A DNA stretch of 64,000 nucleotides, from positions 1-64,000 of the forward strand of contig NZ_JAPFGB010000024.1 of the NCBI RefSeq assembly GCF_026241095.1, written 5' to 3'. Made by a program: the position numbers and the translations under genes. Of the stretch, positions 52,263 to 62,948 are shown piece after piece. Source of the stretch: Saccharopolyspora sp. NFXS83 (GTDB taxonomy: Bacteria; Actinomycetota; Actinomycetes; Mycobacteriales; Pseudonocardiaceae). Numbering within the stretch: the first letter of the stretch is position 1; the number at the start of each line of letters is the position of its first letter. Below the pieces are notes generated by a model, which worked only from the letters and a program-made list of their open reading frames with translations, did no database searches and was not told where the DNA came from.

Positions 52263-52739
52263 ATGAGCAGCGAAATGCGCGTCGTCGGCGTGCGAGTGGA
52301 ACTACCAGCCAACCAGCCGATTCTGCTGCTGCGCGAGACCGAAGGCGAGCGGTACCTGCCGATCTGGATCGGATCGGTGGAGGCCACCGCGATCGCGTTG
52401 GAGCAGCAGGGCGTGCGACCCGCCAGACCGCTCACCCATGATCTGCTCAAGGACGTCATCGGCGCCCTGGGGCGGGACCTGGAAGAGGTGCGGATCACCG
52501 ATCTGCAGGAGGGCACGTTCTTCGCCGAACTCATCTTCGACGGAGATGTGCGGGTCTCGGCACGCCCGAGCGATTCGGTGGCGCTGGCGTTGCGGGTCGG
52601 AGTGCCGATCCACGCTGACGAGTCGGTGCTGGACGAAGCCGGGTTGATCATCCCGGACGAGCAGGAGGACGAGGTCGAGAAGTTCCGGGAATTCCTGGAC
52701 TCGGTCTCTCCGGAGGACTTCCGCGGCGCCGACACGTGA
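52263..52739 (+). CDS. Bifunctional nuclease family protein (DUF151)
   Basis: A 158-residue protein of the DUF151 bifunctional-nuclease family. The family blocks are clear: MRVVGVRVELPANQPILLL (split), RYLPIWIGSVEATAIALEQQGV, RPLTHDLLKDVI, VRITDLQEGTFFAELIF and RPSDSVALALRVGVPIHADESVLD. It is the orthologue of mycobacterial Rv1829 by sequence and gene order. Nuclease activity was reported for plant members; the bacterial role is not settled. GGAGGAGG lies upstream of ATG 52263. It is followed by a strong terminator. Confidence 0.93.
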   Translation: MSSEMRVVGVRVELPANQPILLLRETEGERYLPIWIGSVEATAIALEQQGVRPARPLTHDLLKDVIGALGRDLEEVRITDLQEGTFFAELIFDGDVRVSARPSDSVALALRVGVPIHADESVLDEAGLIIPDEQEDEVEKFREFLDSVSPEDFRGADT

Positions 52740-52784
52740 TCAGGTGGGCGGGCGTGCGGTCCGCTCACCCCCGGCGCTGTACCC

Positions 52785-52818
52785 GGCTCCCGGTGCGAGT
52801 TCGCGCCGGGAGCCTTTT
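52785..52818 (+). terminator. Intrinsic terminator after the DUF151 gene
   Basis: GGCTCCCGG-t-GCG pairs with CGCGCCGGGAGCC across a short loop, then TTTT follows. This is one of few terminators here with a real T-run. The rest of the gap up to 53075 holds the promoter of the MerR gene and no ORF. Confidence 0.88.
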
Positions 52819-53075
52819 CGCACGCTCGGAGTGCGGCGCGAACCGGATCGGGGTTGCGTCACACCCGGGGGTGGGCGGGCGGCTCCGCGCGTCGCGTTGA
52901 CCCGCCCACGGGCCGGGCTTACCGTCGGAGTGCGCGAATCGCCCCGATGTGATTTTCCAGGTCGGGGAAGGTCGAAGCCCCGGTTCCATGATCGTTCATC
53001 CGTTCGGCGGTTGATCATGCGTCGAGCCGGGTTCTGGTGGTTCGCCGGCCTCGGGCCGGGCGAGGGGAGGCAGGC

Positions 53076-53642
53076 GTGGTGGAGCGAGCACCTGGCGAGG
53101 ATTCCGCCGCGGAGCAGTCGGCGCCGTTCCCCGACACCGCGCTCCCGGACGAGCTCGTCGGCTACCGCGGACCCGCGGCGTGCCAGATCGCCGGCATCAC
53201 CTACCGGCAGCTGGACTACTGGGCGCGCACCAAGCTGGTCGGCCCGTCGATCCGCGGCGCGGCGGGATCCGGGTCGCAGCGGCTGTACTCGTTCAAGGAC
53301 GTCCTGGTGCTCAAGGTCGTGAAGCGGCTGCTGGACACCGGGGTCTCGCTGCACAACATCCGGGTCGCCGTGGAGCACCTGCGCCACCGCGGGGTGCAGG
53401 ACCTGGCCAAGATCACGCTGTTCAGCGACGGCACGACCGTGTACGAGTGCACCTCCGCGGAGGAGGTCGTGGACCTGCTGCAAGGCGGTCAGGGCGTGTT
53501 CGGCATCGCCGTCAGCGGTGCGATGCGCGAGATCACCGGGACCATCCACGAGTTCCCCGCCGAGCGGGCCGATGGCGGCGAGCACGAGGAGCCGGTCAAC
53601 GACGAGCTGTCCCGGCGGCGCCGGGATCGCCAGACCGGTTGA
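53076..53642 (+). CDS. MerR-family regulator, Rv1830 type
   Basis: A 188-residue MerR-like protein. The winged helix is at about 28-100: GYRGPAACQIAGITYRQLDYWA, then RLYSFKDVLVLKVVKRLLDTGVSL. The C-terminal part has ITLFSDGTTVYECTSAEEVVDLL and GQGVFGIAVSGAMREI, which match mycobacterial Rv1830 closely. It may bind a small signal there. GTG 53076 follows GGGGAGG. It lies just upstream of the glycine riboswitch and gcvP; in relatives it has been tied to cell growth and division control, while its targets here are unknown. Confidence 0.92.
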   Translation: MVERAPGEDSAAEQSAPFPDTALPDELVGYRGPAACQIAGITYRQLDYWARTKLVGPSIRGAAGSGSQRLYSFKDVLVLKVVKRLLDTGVSLHNIRVAVEHLRHRGVQDLAKITLFSDGTTVYECTSAEEVVDLLQGGQGVFGIAVSGAMREITGTIHEFPAERADGGEHEEPVNDELSRRRRDRQTG

Positions 53643-53774
53643 GCCCCTCGCCCCGTGACGGGGGCGTCACCGCCGGTCAGCGCCGTGACCGGCGCATCGG
53701 GGTGATCGAACGGGATGAAGATCGCACTTTCGGTCGTCACTGGATCGGGTAGGCTGCTGAGCATCGCTGACCCC

Positions 53775-53960
53775 GCGCGGGAGAGTTCGCCGGTGACCTG
53801 GTCACCGGCGGCGCCGAAGGAGCAAACCCTCCCCGACAACCTCTCAGGCCTGCTGGACCGCACGGGCGAGATACCTCTGGAAAGAGGGACCACCGGTAGG
53901 TGGTTCCCCGCCGACGGTGCAAGCCCGATCGCCGTACCGGGTGAAGCTCTCAGGCGTTCG
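53775..53960 (+). ncRNA. Tandem glycine riboswitch
   Basis: Two aptamers in series lie ahead of gcvP. The first has GGGAGAG (53779-53785), GGCGCCGAAGGAGCAA (53810-53825) and CCTCTCAGG. The second has CTGGAAAGAGGG (53877-53888), GCCGACGGTGCAAGCCC and GTGAAGCTCTCAGG (53941-53954). These are the two signatures of the class in the right order. Cooperative glycine binding would switch on gcvP. The expression platform to 54030 contains pairing between ATCGCGGAC and GTCCGTCGCGAT and a GCAGC/GCTGC hairpin near the start codon. Confidence 0.95.
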
Positions 53961-54038
53961 TATCGCGGACGGTGACAGAGGGGGAGAGCAGCATTCGTGC
54001 TGCCGCCCTATGTCCGTCGCGATGAATGAGGTGTGGCG

Positions 54039-56936
<2,898 letters not shown>

Positions 56937-57024
56937 GCCTCCTGCGGGGGTGAGCGGGTGCCGTGGGCGATGCACTACGGTGGGCGGCTCCATCATCCGA
57001 ATCGCCTCCGAGAGGAGTGCAGCA

Positions 57025-57309
57025 ATGCTCACGATCAGCGAGAGTGCAGCTGAGGTCATCAAGGTCGTCCTGGCCGGTGGTGACTCGCCCGAGGGTTCGG
57101 GGCTGCGCATCGCCCCGGTCGCCGACGAGGCCGGTCAGGCCGAGTTGCAGGCGGCGATCGCCAGCGAGCCGCAGGGAGACGACCAGGTGGTGGAGGAATC
57201 CGGTGCTCGGGTCTTCCTCGAGCCGCAGGCCGCGGAGTTGTTGGGCGACAAGGTGCTCGACGCCGAGCGCGACGACAACGGTGAGCTGAACCTGGCCGTT
57301 CGGGACTGA
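57025..57309 (+). CDS. HesB/IscA-like protein lacking cysteine
   Basis: A 94-residue protein with the HesB/IscA beta pattern: LTISESAAEVIKVVL at the start, GLRIAPV in place of the usual GCRIxV-like strand, VVEESGARVFLEPQAAELL and VLDAERDDNGELNLAV. True A-type carriers have three conserved Cys; here there is none, so it cannot bind Fe-S in the usual way. GAGGAG precedes the ATG. It lies alone after gcvP. Similar Cys-less members are known in actinobacteria, without an assigned role. Confidence 0.8.
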   Translation: MLTISESAAEVIKVVLAGGDSPEGSGLRIAPVADEAGQAELQAAIASEPQGDDQVVEESGARVFLEPQAAELLGDKVLDAERDDNGELNLAVRD

Positions 57310-57316
57310 ACGTGAT

Positions 57317-57342
57317 CGGCCCGCCGCTTCGGTGGCGGGCCG
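57317..57342. terminator. Hairpin terminator
   Basis: CGGCCCGCC and GGCGGGCCG form a 9-bp stem with a short loop, 8 nt after the stop of the HesB-like gene and upstream of the convergent gene end at 57457. Confidence 0.75.
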
Positions 57343-57456
57343 GTACGTTCGTCCCGGGTGGGGGTGCGGCGGTGACCGCCGCGATGAACGTGTCGGCCAG
57401 GCCCGGTCGGGGCCTGGCCATCGTGCTGTCCGGGGCTCCCGTGACGGGGTCCGGTC

Positions 57457-58335
57457 TCACGACGCGGCTTGCGGCTCCACGGCGAGCAGGTCCTCGCAGG
57501 CCTGGATCAGGCGGGCGCGCAGCGGCGCGGCCCGGTCGGCGAAGTCGCGCTGCCTGCGCACGTACTCGGCGCGGCCCTCGGCCGTCTCCACGGCGATCGG
57601 CTCGTAGCCGAGCTCGCTCAAGTCGTACGGGCTGGCGCGCATGTCCGCTTCCCGGATCTCCACCGCCAGCTCGAAGCAGTCGGCGACGAGTTCGGAGGGC
57701 ACCAGCGGGTCCAGCTTGTACGCCCACTTGAACATGTCCATGTTGTTGTGCAGGCAGCCGGGTTGTTCCAGCGCGGTCTGCTCGGCGCGGGTGGGTTGCA
57801 GCGCGTTGAGCGGCCGGGCCGGTTCGGTGAAGAAGCGGAACGCGTCGTGGTGGCTGCACTTGATCGGCATCGACTCGACGACCTCGTCGGTGCCCGCGTG
57901 CCCGAGCCGCAGCGGCCACGCCTCGTGGCGGACGTCAGTGGGGGAGGTGCGGTAGAGCATCGCCCACTCGTGCAAGCCGAAGCATCCCAGGTGCGGGCGC
58001 CGGGAGCGCACGGCGGTGAGCAGCCCGTGCACGAAGCGCGCCGTGTCGCGGCGCTTCGCGGTGAGCACGGCGGGGTCGAGCGCGACCCCGCCGGGGGTGG
58101 GGAGGTAGCCGCGGCGTTCGAGGAACTCCTCGCCGCCCGCCAGCGCGACCCCGAGGCCCGGCTGCCAGCGTTCCAGCAGCGACGGCTTGTGCGAGTAGTA
58201 GGTGAACAGGAAGTCCATCACCGGGTGCTTCTGCCCGGCGCGCTGCCTGCGCCGGTGCGGTCCGGTCCAGAGCTCGACCCGCTCCTGGTGCGCGGCTCGG
58301 CGGGCACGCCATTCCTGTTCGCCCAGCACTCGCAT
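57457..58335 (-). CDS. Conserved actinobacterial protein of unknown function
   Basis: A 292-residue cytosolic protein. Recognisable blocks are HPVMDFLFTYYSHKPSLLERW (about 37-57), GCFGLHEWAMLYRT, PIKCSHHDAFRFFTEPARPLN and GCLHNNMDMFKWAYKL. The many conserved His, Tyr and Trp suggest a metal or cofactor site. Proteins like this are often labelled 3-methyladenine DNA glycosylase in databases, but I see no HhH or AAG motif to support that. The gene is single, with a start at ATG 58335. Its role is unknown. Confidence 0.8.
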   Translation of the reverse strand: MRVLGEQEWRARRAAHQERVELWTGPHRRRQRAGQKHPVMDFLFTYYSHKPSLLERWQPGLGVALAGGEEFLERRGYLPTPGGVALDPAVLTAKRRDTARFVHGLLTAVRSRRPHLGCFGLHEWAMLYRTSPTDVRHEAWPLRLGHAGTDEVVESMPIKCSHHDAFRFFTEPARPLNALQPTRAEQTALEQPGCLHNNMDMFKWAYKLDPLVPSELVADCFELAVEIREADMRASPYDLSELGYEPIAVETAEGRAEYVRRQRDFADRAAPLRARLIQACEDLLAVEPQAAS

Positions 58336-58425
58336 AGTGCCGCCAGGATAGGTGGCGGCCGGTGCGGACGTTCCGGCGGTCCCGAGCCCATCCGGCTCGG
58401 TGTCGGGCTCACCGCCGGAGCTCGA

Positions 58426-58848
58426 TCAGCCTTCCGGGGCGTCGGTGGCTCGCAGCGTCTCGAGCAGGGCCCGCAGCCGGTCCGGGATCGGGGCCTTGGT
58501 GCCTTCGAGGGTGCGGCAGGCGAAGGTCATCCGGCCGTAGGTGACGAGCTCGGCGCCCCTGGTGAACTCGAAGCCCAGCGAGTACGAGCTGGTGCCGATC
58601 CGCTCGCGCACCGCCGTGCAGGCCAGCTCGTCGAACACGCGCACCGGTGCCAGGTAGGTCGCCTCGGAGTGCACGCCGACGGTGCCGGCGCCGAGTTCGG
58701 TGGCGAGCTCGGCGGAACGCAGCCCGTGGCCGTGCAGCCAGCTGCTGTAGGTGCGTTCCATCCACGGGTAGTAGATCGCGAAGTACGCGATGCCGAGGGC
58801 GTCGCAGTCCCCGTAGGACAGCCGGAACCGCTGCACGTCGTCGACCAC
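58426..58848 (-). CDS. Hotdog acyl-CoA thioesterase (4-HBT-like)
   Basis: A 140-residue hotdog-fold thioesterase. The catalytic Asp is in LSYGDCDALGIAYFAIYYPWMER, the classic 4-hydroxybenzoyl-CoA thioesterase pattern (D-x-D/x-x-G-x-x-Y/F). EATYLAPVRVFDELAC and YSLGFEFTRG are the next strands. It is the last gene of a six-gene minus-strand operon, 3 nt after the MaoC-like gene. It would release the acid product from CoA or recycle CoA. Confidence 0.85.
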   Translation of the reverse strand: MVDDVQRFRLSYGDCDALGIAYFAIYYPWMERTYSSWLHGHGLRSAELATELGAGTVGVHSEATYLAPVRVFDELACTAVRERIGTSSYSLGFEFTRGAELVTYGRMTFACRTLEGTKAPIPDRLRALLETLRATDAPEG

Positions 58849-58851
58849 CGT

Positions 58852-59265
58852 TCACCCTCCTACGTGGACCGTCGCGGTGCCGGAGAGCACCGGATCGCCG
58901 CCGAGCACGTCGAGCCCGACATCGCAGCGGGCCAGCAGCTCGCCGTCCTGTTCGGACACGTCGAGGACCGTGCCGCGCGCGCGCAGCCGGTCACCGGCGC
59001 GCACCGCGCCGAGGTGGCGCAGCCGCAGCTCCCGGACGCGGTGCGCCCCGCCTGCCCAGCGGCCGAGCAGCGACACCACGTACGCCTGGTTGAGCGGCCC
59101 CTGGTTGATCACCCGGTCCCCGAGCCCGAGCGCGCGCACCGCCGCGACGTCGAAGTGGATCGGGTTCGCGTCCCGCATCAGCGCCGACATCGTTTTCATC
59201 TTCTCGGCGCTGATCGGGCCGACCCGGTAGGCCGGCAGCTCGTCGCCAGGGCGCACGGCGTTCAT
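58852..59265 (-). CDS. MaoC-like enoyl-CoA hydratase subunit
   Basis: A 137-residue hotdog protein of the MaoC/HadB group. The hydratase-2 motif is present as RDANPIHFDVAAVRALGL (Asp and His near 32-38). RELRLRHLGAVRAGDRLRARG follows. Its start overlaps the stop of the upstream FAS1-like dehydratase subunit by 4 nt, so the two are probably made as a heterodimer like HadA-HadB, adding water to a 2-enoyl-CoA. The substrate is unknown. Confidence 0.87.
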   Translation of the reverse strand: MNAVRPGDELPAYRVGPISAEKMKTMSALMRDANPIHFDVAAVRALGLGDRVINQGPLNQAYVVSLLGRWAGGAHRVRELRLRHLGAVRAGDRLRARGTVLDVSEQDGELLARCDVGLDVLGGDPVLSGTATVHVGG

Positions 59266-59711
59266 CGAGCCTCCCTCGGGAAGATGATCGAGCTGGTGCA
59301 GGACGCGGCCGGCTCACCGGAGGCCTCGTGCAGTTCGAGCCGGTACCCGACCAGGTCGAACACCCCGGTCCGCGCACCGCGCTTGCGCCGGGCGGACTCG
59401 ATGCGCCCGCGCACCGCGTAGGTGTCGCCGACCCGCAGCGGGCGGCGCAGCTCGGTGTGGATCTCCCCGGCCATCGGGCCGTCGGACTCCCGCGCGCCGA
59501 ACCACGACCAGAGCTGTTCCCAGGACACGCCCATCGCGGAGGTCGCGGCGAGGAACACGAACACGGGACTGCCCGCCTCGTCGGCCGGGTCGGCCAGCGC
59601 GCAGTCGTTGACCAGCCGGACCCACCACGGCTCGAAGGTGAACTCGCCGCCGGGGAACTCGGTGCCGACGAGCTCGGCCAGCCGAGCCTCGTCGGGTACG
59701 GCAGGTGTCAT
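59262..59711 (-). CDS. MaoC N-domain (HadA/FAS1-like) dehydratase subunit
   Basis: A 149-residue hotdog protein of the FAS1-dehydratase-like or HadA type, which lacks the hydratase catalytic pair and supports the MaoC partner. FTFEPWWVRLVNDCALADP and LRRPLRVGDTYAVRGRIESARRKRG (split) are its recognisable parts. It overlaps both neighbours by 4 nt (ATGA junctions), so translation of acyl-CoA ligase, HadA-like and HadB-like genes is linked. Confidence 0.82.
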   Translation of the reverse strand: MTPAVPDEARLAELVGTEFPGGEFTFEPWWVRLVNDCALADPADEAGSPVFVFLAATSAMGVSWEQLWSWFGARESDGPMAGEIHTELRRPLRVGDTYAVRGRIESARRKRGARTGVFDLVGYRLELHEASGEPAASCTSSIIFPREAR

Positions 59712-61255
59712 ATCGACCGCTCCTGATCAGCCCAGTAGGGGGCGCGCAGTTCGCGCTTGATCACTTTGCCGGTCGGTGCCTTGGGCAGGCTCGTGACGAA
59801 ATCGACCGACTTCGGCTTCTGGTAGGAGGGCAAGTGGCGCTTGGCGGTGGTGATGATGTCCGCCTCGGTGGCTGCGGCGTCCGGTTTGAGCACGACGACG
59901 GCCTTGACGTTCTCGCCCCACTCGTCGTCGGGCACACCGATCACGGCGCACTCCAGCACTGCGGGGTGGGCGGCGACGGCCTCCTCGACCTGCACGCTGT
60001 AGATGTTCTCGCCACCGGAGACGATCATGTCCTTGGCGCGGTCGACGATGTAGACGTAGCGCTGCTCGTCCCAGGTGGCGATGTCGCCGGTCCACATCCA
60101 CCCGTTGCGAACGGTGCGCGCGGTCAACTCCGGGCGGTTCCAGTACCGCGCCATGTTCGCCTCGGAGCGCACGATGATCTGCCCGGGGCTGCGCCCGTCG
60201 CGCGGGACCTCGGCCCCGCCGGAGTCGACCACCCGCAGGCGCGCGCCGAACCCTTCCCGCCCGCAGGAGCGCAGCCGGTGCGGGTGCCGCCCGGCGATCG
60301 CCGCGACGTGGTCCTCCTGGGACAGGAACGCCATGCCCGGCCCCTCGGTCTGGCCGTAGCCCTGGATCAGCGAGCACGGGAAGGAGTCCAGGGCGGCGCG
60401 CACGATCGACGAGGGCATCGGGCCGCCGCCGTACTGGATGTTGCGCAGGCTCGACAGGTCGTGAGCGGCGAAGCCGGGCACCGCCATCATCCAGTTCAGC
60501 ATGGTGGTGATGCCCAGGAACGCCGACACCCGTTCCTGCTCGATGATCCGCAACACCTGCTCGGCCTCGAAGTTCACCAGCACCAGCGGGCACCCGTGCC
60601 GGAGGTAGTTCATCGCGAGCACGATCGGGATGTGGAACATCTGCCCGGTCATCAGGTAGATGTCGCCGGGCACGATCCGTTCGGCCACGGTCTGGTTCAG
60701 CCCGCCCGCCTCCGCGCTGCGGTGCGTGTGCAGGGCGCCTTTGGCGCGGCCCGTGGTGCCCCCGGTGTAGAGGATGAAGAAGGGGTCGTCGCCGCCGACG
60801 TGCTCGCTGCCGTCGGGTTCGGCGTCGCTCGAGGCGGCGAGCAGTTCCTCGTACCCGGCGCCGAACTCCAGCCAGTGCGGCACGTCGCAGCTCCGCTGCA
60901 GCAGCCCCACCCGCGCCGACCACTCCGCGTCGGCCACCACGACCCGAGGCGTCCCGTCCTGCACGAGCCGGACGAGCTCGTCGCCGGTGAGCCGCCAGTT
61001 CAGCGGCTGCAGCACCAGCCCGGCCCGCCCGCAGGCGAAGTACAGCTCGAGGTACTCCAGGCGGTTGCGCGCCAGCACCGCCACCCGATCACCGGGACGC
61101 GCACCGAGCCCGAGCAGCCCGTTCGCGAGCCTGCGCACCCGTTCGTCGAGCTGCGACCAGCTCACCCGCCGTTCGTTCGGCACGTCGTGGACGGCCTGCG
61201 CGCGCGGTGTCAGCGCCGCCCACTTGGCGGGGACGAACCCCTGGTTGAGCGTCAT
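59708..61255 (-). CDS. Acyl-CoA synthetase (AMP-forming)
   Basis: A 515-residue adenylate-forming acyl- or aryl-CoA ligase. The A3 motif is FILYTGGTTGRAKGALHTH near 172-190; A5 is GYGQTEGPGM near 300. A8 is YVYIVDRAKDMIVSGGENIYS (split) and the catalytic Lys is in PKAPTGKVIKREL. The pattern is that of FadD3/FadD17-like ligases of actinobacteria. It would activate the acid formed in this pathway. It overlaps the next gene by 4 nt and follows the SnoaL-like gene by 36 nt. Confidence 0.88.
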   Translation of the reverse strand: MTLNQGFVPAKWAALTPRAQAVHDVPNERRVSWSQLDERVRRLANGLLGLGARPGDRVAVLARNRLEYLELYFACGRAGLVLQPLNWRLTGDELVRLVQDGTPRVVVADAEWSARVGLLQRSCDVPHWLEFGAGYEELLAASSDAEPDGSEHVGGDDPFFILYTGGTTGRAKGALHTHRSAEAGGLNQTVAERIVPGDIYLMTGQMFHIPIVLAMNYLRHGCPLVLVNFEAEQVLRIIEQERVSAFLGITTMLNWMMAVPGFAAHDLSSLRNIQYGGGPMPSSIVRAALDSFPCSLIQGYGQTEGPGMAFLSQEDHVAAIAGRHPHRLRSCGREGFGARLRVVDSGGAEVPRDGRSPGQIIVRSEANMARYWNRPELTARTVRNGWMWTGDIATWDEQRYVYIVDRAKDMIVSGGENIYSVQVEEAVAAHPAVLECAVIGVPDDEWGENVKAVVVLKPDAAATEADIITTAKRHLPSYQKPKSVDFVTSLPKAPTGKVIKRELRAPYWADQERSI

Positions 61256-61291
61256 GGCGGGCTCACGGCGGAACTCATGGGGGCGGGCTCC

Positions 61292-61759
61292 TCAGTACGG
61301 CAGGTCCAGCCGGACCCGCAGCCGGGTGAGCCGCCAGCCCTGCTCGGTGCGGTGCAGCTCGCAGAGGTAGTCGCCGGTGGTGACCGCGCGCAGCGCGCCG
61401 TCGGCGACCGCGAACAGCGTCAGGTAGCAGCGCGCCCGCGCCCGGCCTCCCTCGTGCTGGAGCACCAGGTTCGTGAGCACGTGCCTGCGCCGGTCCGATT
61501 GGGAACGGGCAGTGGTGCGGATCAGCTCGACGATCGCCTCGCGACCGCGGAACGGACCGGCGGGCTCCTCGCCACCGACTTCCAGCGACATCACCGCATC
61601 GGCGGTGAAGCACTCGGCGATCAGCTCCAGGTCACCCTCGTCGTAGCCGAGCGCGTAGCGGGCCAGCAGGTCCTCGACCTCGGCGCGGACCTCGGCCGCC
61701 GGTATCGGGACGTCCGTTTCCTGCTCGGTGGTGCCGCGTCGGCCGGTGACCGTGCTCAT
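61292..61759 (-). CDS. SnoaL-like NTF2-fold protein
   Basis: A 155-residue protein of the SnoaL_4 group (NTF2 fold). VEDLLARYALGYDEGDLELIAECFTADAVMSLEVGG is the core (split by turns). FRGREAIVELIRTTARSQSDRRRHVLTNL and CYLTLFAV follow. The group includes ring-closing, dehydrating or hydroxylating proteins and inert subunits. The ATG at 61759 overlaps the SDR stop (AATGA). It is the second gene of the operon. The exact reaction is unknown. Confidence 0.82.
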   Translation of the reverse strand: MSTVTGRRGTTEQETDVPIPAAEVRAEVEDLLARYALGYDEGDLELIAECFTADAVMSLEVGGEEPAGPFRGREAIVELIRTTARSQSDRRRHVLTNLVLQHEGGRARARCYLTLFAVADGALRAVTTGDYLCELHRTEQGWRLTRLRVRLDLPY

Positions 61760-62589
61760 TTGACGGCGGCACCGGCGTCGACGGGGAAGGCCGCGCCGGT
61801 GACGAACCGCGCCTCGTCGCTGGCGAGGAAAGCGACCGCGTTGCTGACGTCCGACACCTCGACCCACGGGGTGGACAGCACGTTCATCGACCGCATCGTG
61901 GATTCGGCGTTCTCCAGCGTCGCTTCCGCGTCGGACGGGCTGAGCGTCTCGTACATCTCGGGGTGCCGGATCATCGCCGTGTTCACGTTGGTCGGGTTGA
62001 TCGTGTTCACCCGGATCCCGTGCGGTCCGAGCTCGTTGGCGAGGGTGCGCATCAGGCCGACGACGCCGTGCTTGGCGGCCGTGTAGTGCCCGACGGTCTG
62101 GATGCCCTTGGTCCCGGCGATGGACGCGGTGAACAGCAGGCAACCGCCCTCGTCCTGCTCGATCAGCGTCGGGATGGCGACCTTCGCGGTGTGGAACACC
62201 CCGGTCAGGTTGGTGTCGATCATCTCCTGCCACTGCTGGGCGGTGAACTCCCAGGTGCGGCCGAAGCTGACGATGCCCGCGTTGGCCACCACGACGTCGA
62301 TCCTGCCCAGTTCGGCCACCCCCGCGTCGAACGCGGCCTGCAACCCGTCGAAGTCGCGGACGTCGGCCACGCGGGGGACGACCCGCCTGCCGAGCTTCTC
62401 GACCTCGCGCGCGGTCTCGGCGAGGTCGGCCTCGGTGGGCATCGGGTACGGAGGCGAGTCGACCTCGGCGCACCGGTCGACGGCGATGATGTCGGCGCCT
62501 TCGGCGGCCAGCCGCAGCGCGTGGCCACGGCCCTGACCGCGCGCCGCGCCGGTGATGAAAGCGACCTTGCCCGCCATCCGATCGGCCAT
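61756..62589 (-). CDS. Mycofactocin-type SDR oxidoreductase
   Basis: A 277-residue SDR. The NAD motif is TGAARGQGRGHALRLA (residues 14-29). An insert after the second strand (VDSPPYPMPTEADLAETARE, then VEKLGRR) is the hallmark of mycofactocin-linked SDRs with tightly held NAD. N-A-G-I is at NAGIVSFG, the Ser in FTASIAGTKG and Tyr-Lys in GHYTAAKHG. In such proteins electrons pass to the peptide cofactor mycofactocin. GGGAGAGG lies before the ATG. As first gene of the operon it probably oxidises an alcohol substrate whose acid is then activated by the CoA ligase. Confidence 0.87.
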   Translation of the reverse strand: MADRMAGKVAFITGAARGQGRGHALRLAAEGADIIAVDRCAEVDSPPYPMPTEADLAETAREVEKLGRRVVPRVADVRDFDGLQAAFDAGVAELGRIDVVVANAGIVSFGRTWEFTAQQWQEMIDTNLTGVFHTAKVAIPTLIEQDEGGCLLFTASIAGTKGIQTVGHYTAAKHGVVGLMRTLANELGPHGIRVNTINPTNVNTAMIRHPEMYETLSPSDAEATLENAESTMRSMNVLSTPWVEVSDVSNAVAFLASDEARFVTGAAFPVDAGAAVK

Positions 62590-62667
62590 GCGTCCGCCTC
62601 TCCCTCACTGTCGTCCGGAGGTCGGCGTCCGATCCACGTGTCGTGCCGGCGCCTTGAACCCCCTGGG

Positions 62668-62695
62668 AGTATGTCGAGCCCGATCTTGGTGTCAA
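62668..62695 (-). promoter_or_regulatory. Promoter of the SDR operon
   Basis: On the minus strand TTGACA (62690-62695) and CATACT (62668-62673) are 16 nt apart. The start of transcription would be near 62660, giving a leader of about 70 nt. A CACGTG hexamer lies near 62637 in the leader. I see no gene in the rest of the 62590-62948 gap apart from the terminator at 62895-62927. Confidence 0.55.
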
Positions 62696-62894
62696 GGACG
62701 CTGAAACCTCGGTCCGGAGCTCGCCGGACGGCGCCGGACGCGGGCCGCAGACCTGTTCCCTGGGCACATGGGCGAATGCGGACGGTATGCGGATGATTAC
62801 CGCGGGTGTCCGGATCGATCGAATTCATGCGTTCAGACCAAGCGGCCGACCACTCGTTCGGCCGCGTCTCCGGACAACGGCCCGCACATGCGAA

Positions 62895-62927
62895 AGCGCG
62901 GGCCGTTCCCGAGGAACGACCCGCGCT
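62895..62927 (-). terminator. Terminator of the CNNM/CBS gene
   Basis: AGCGCGGG-CCGTTCC and GGAACGA-CCCGCGCT pair over 15 positions with one mismatch and a 3-nt loop; TTTCGC follows on the minus strand. It lies about 21 nt downstream of the stop. Confidence 0.8.
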
Positions 62928-62948
62928 CGCGGTGCGGACGGCGACCCG

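Noticed and set aside
51811-52266. 151-codon plus-strand ORF in the gap where ftsR is expected
   Set aside because: Arg/Ser/Gly-rich, no MerR motif, no ribosome site, and it runs into the start of the DUF151 gene.
57457-58335. 3-methyladenine DNA glycosylase
   Set aside because: The label is common for such proteins, but no helix-hairpin-helix or AAG active-site motif is visible.
59705-62086. 793-codon plus-strand open frame across the CoA-catabolic operon
   Set aside because: It spans several well-supported minus-strand genes and has the composition of antisense high-GC sequence.
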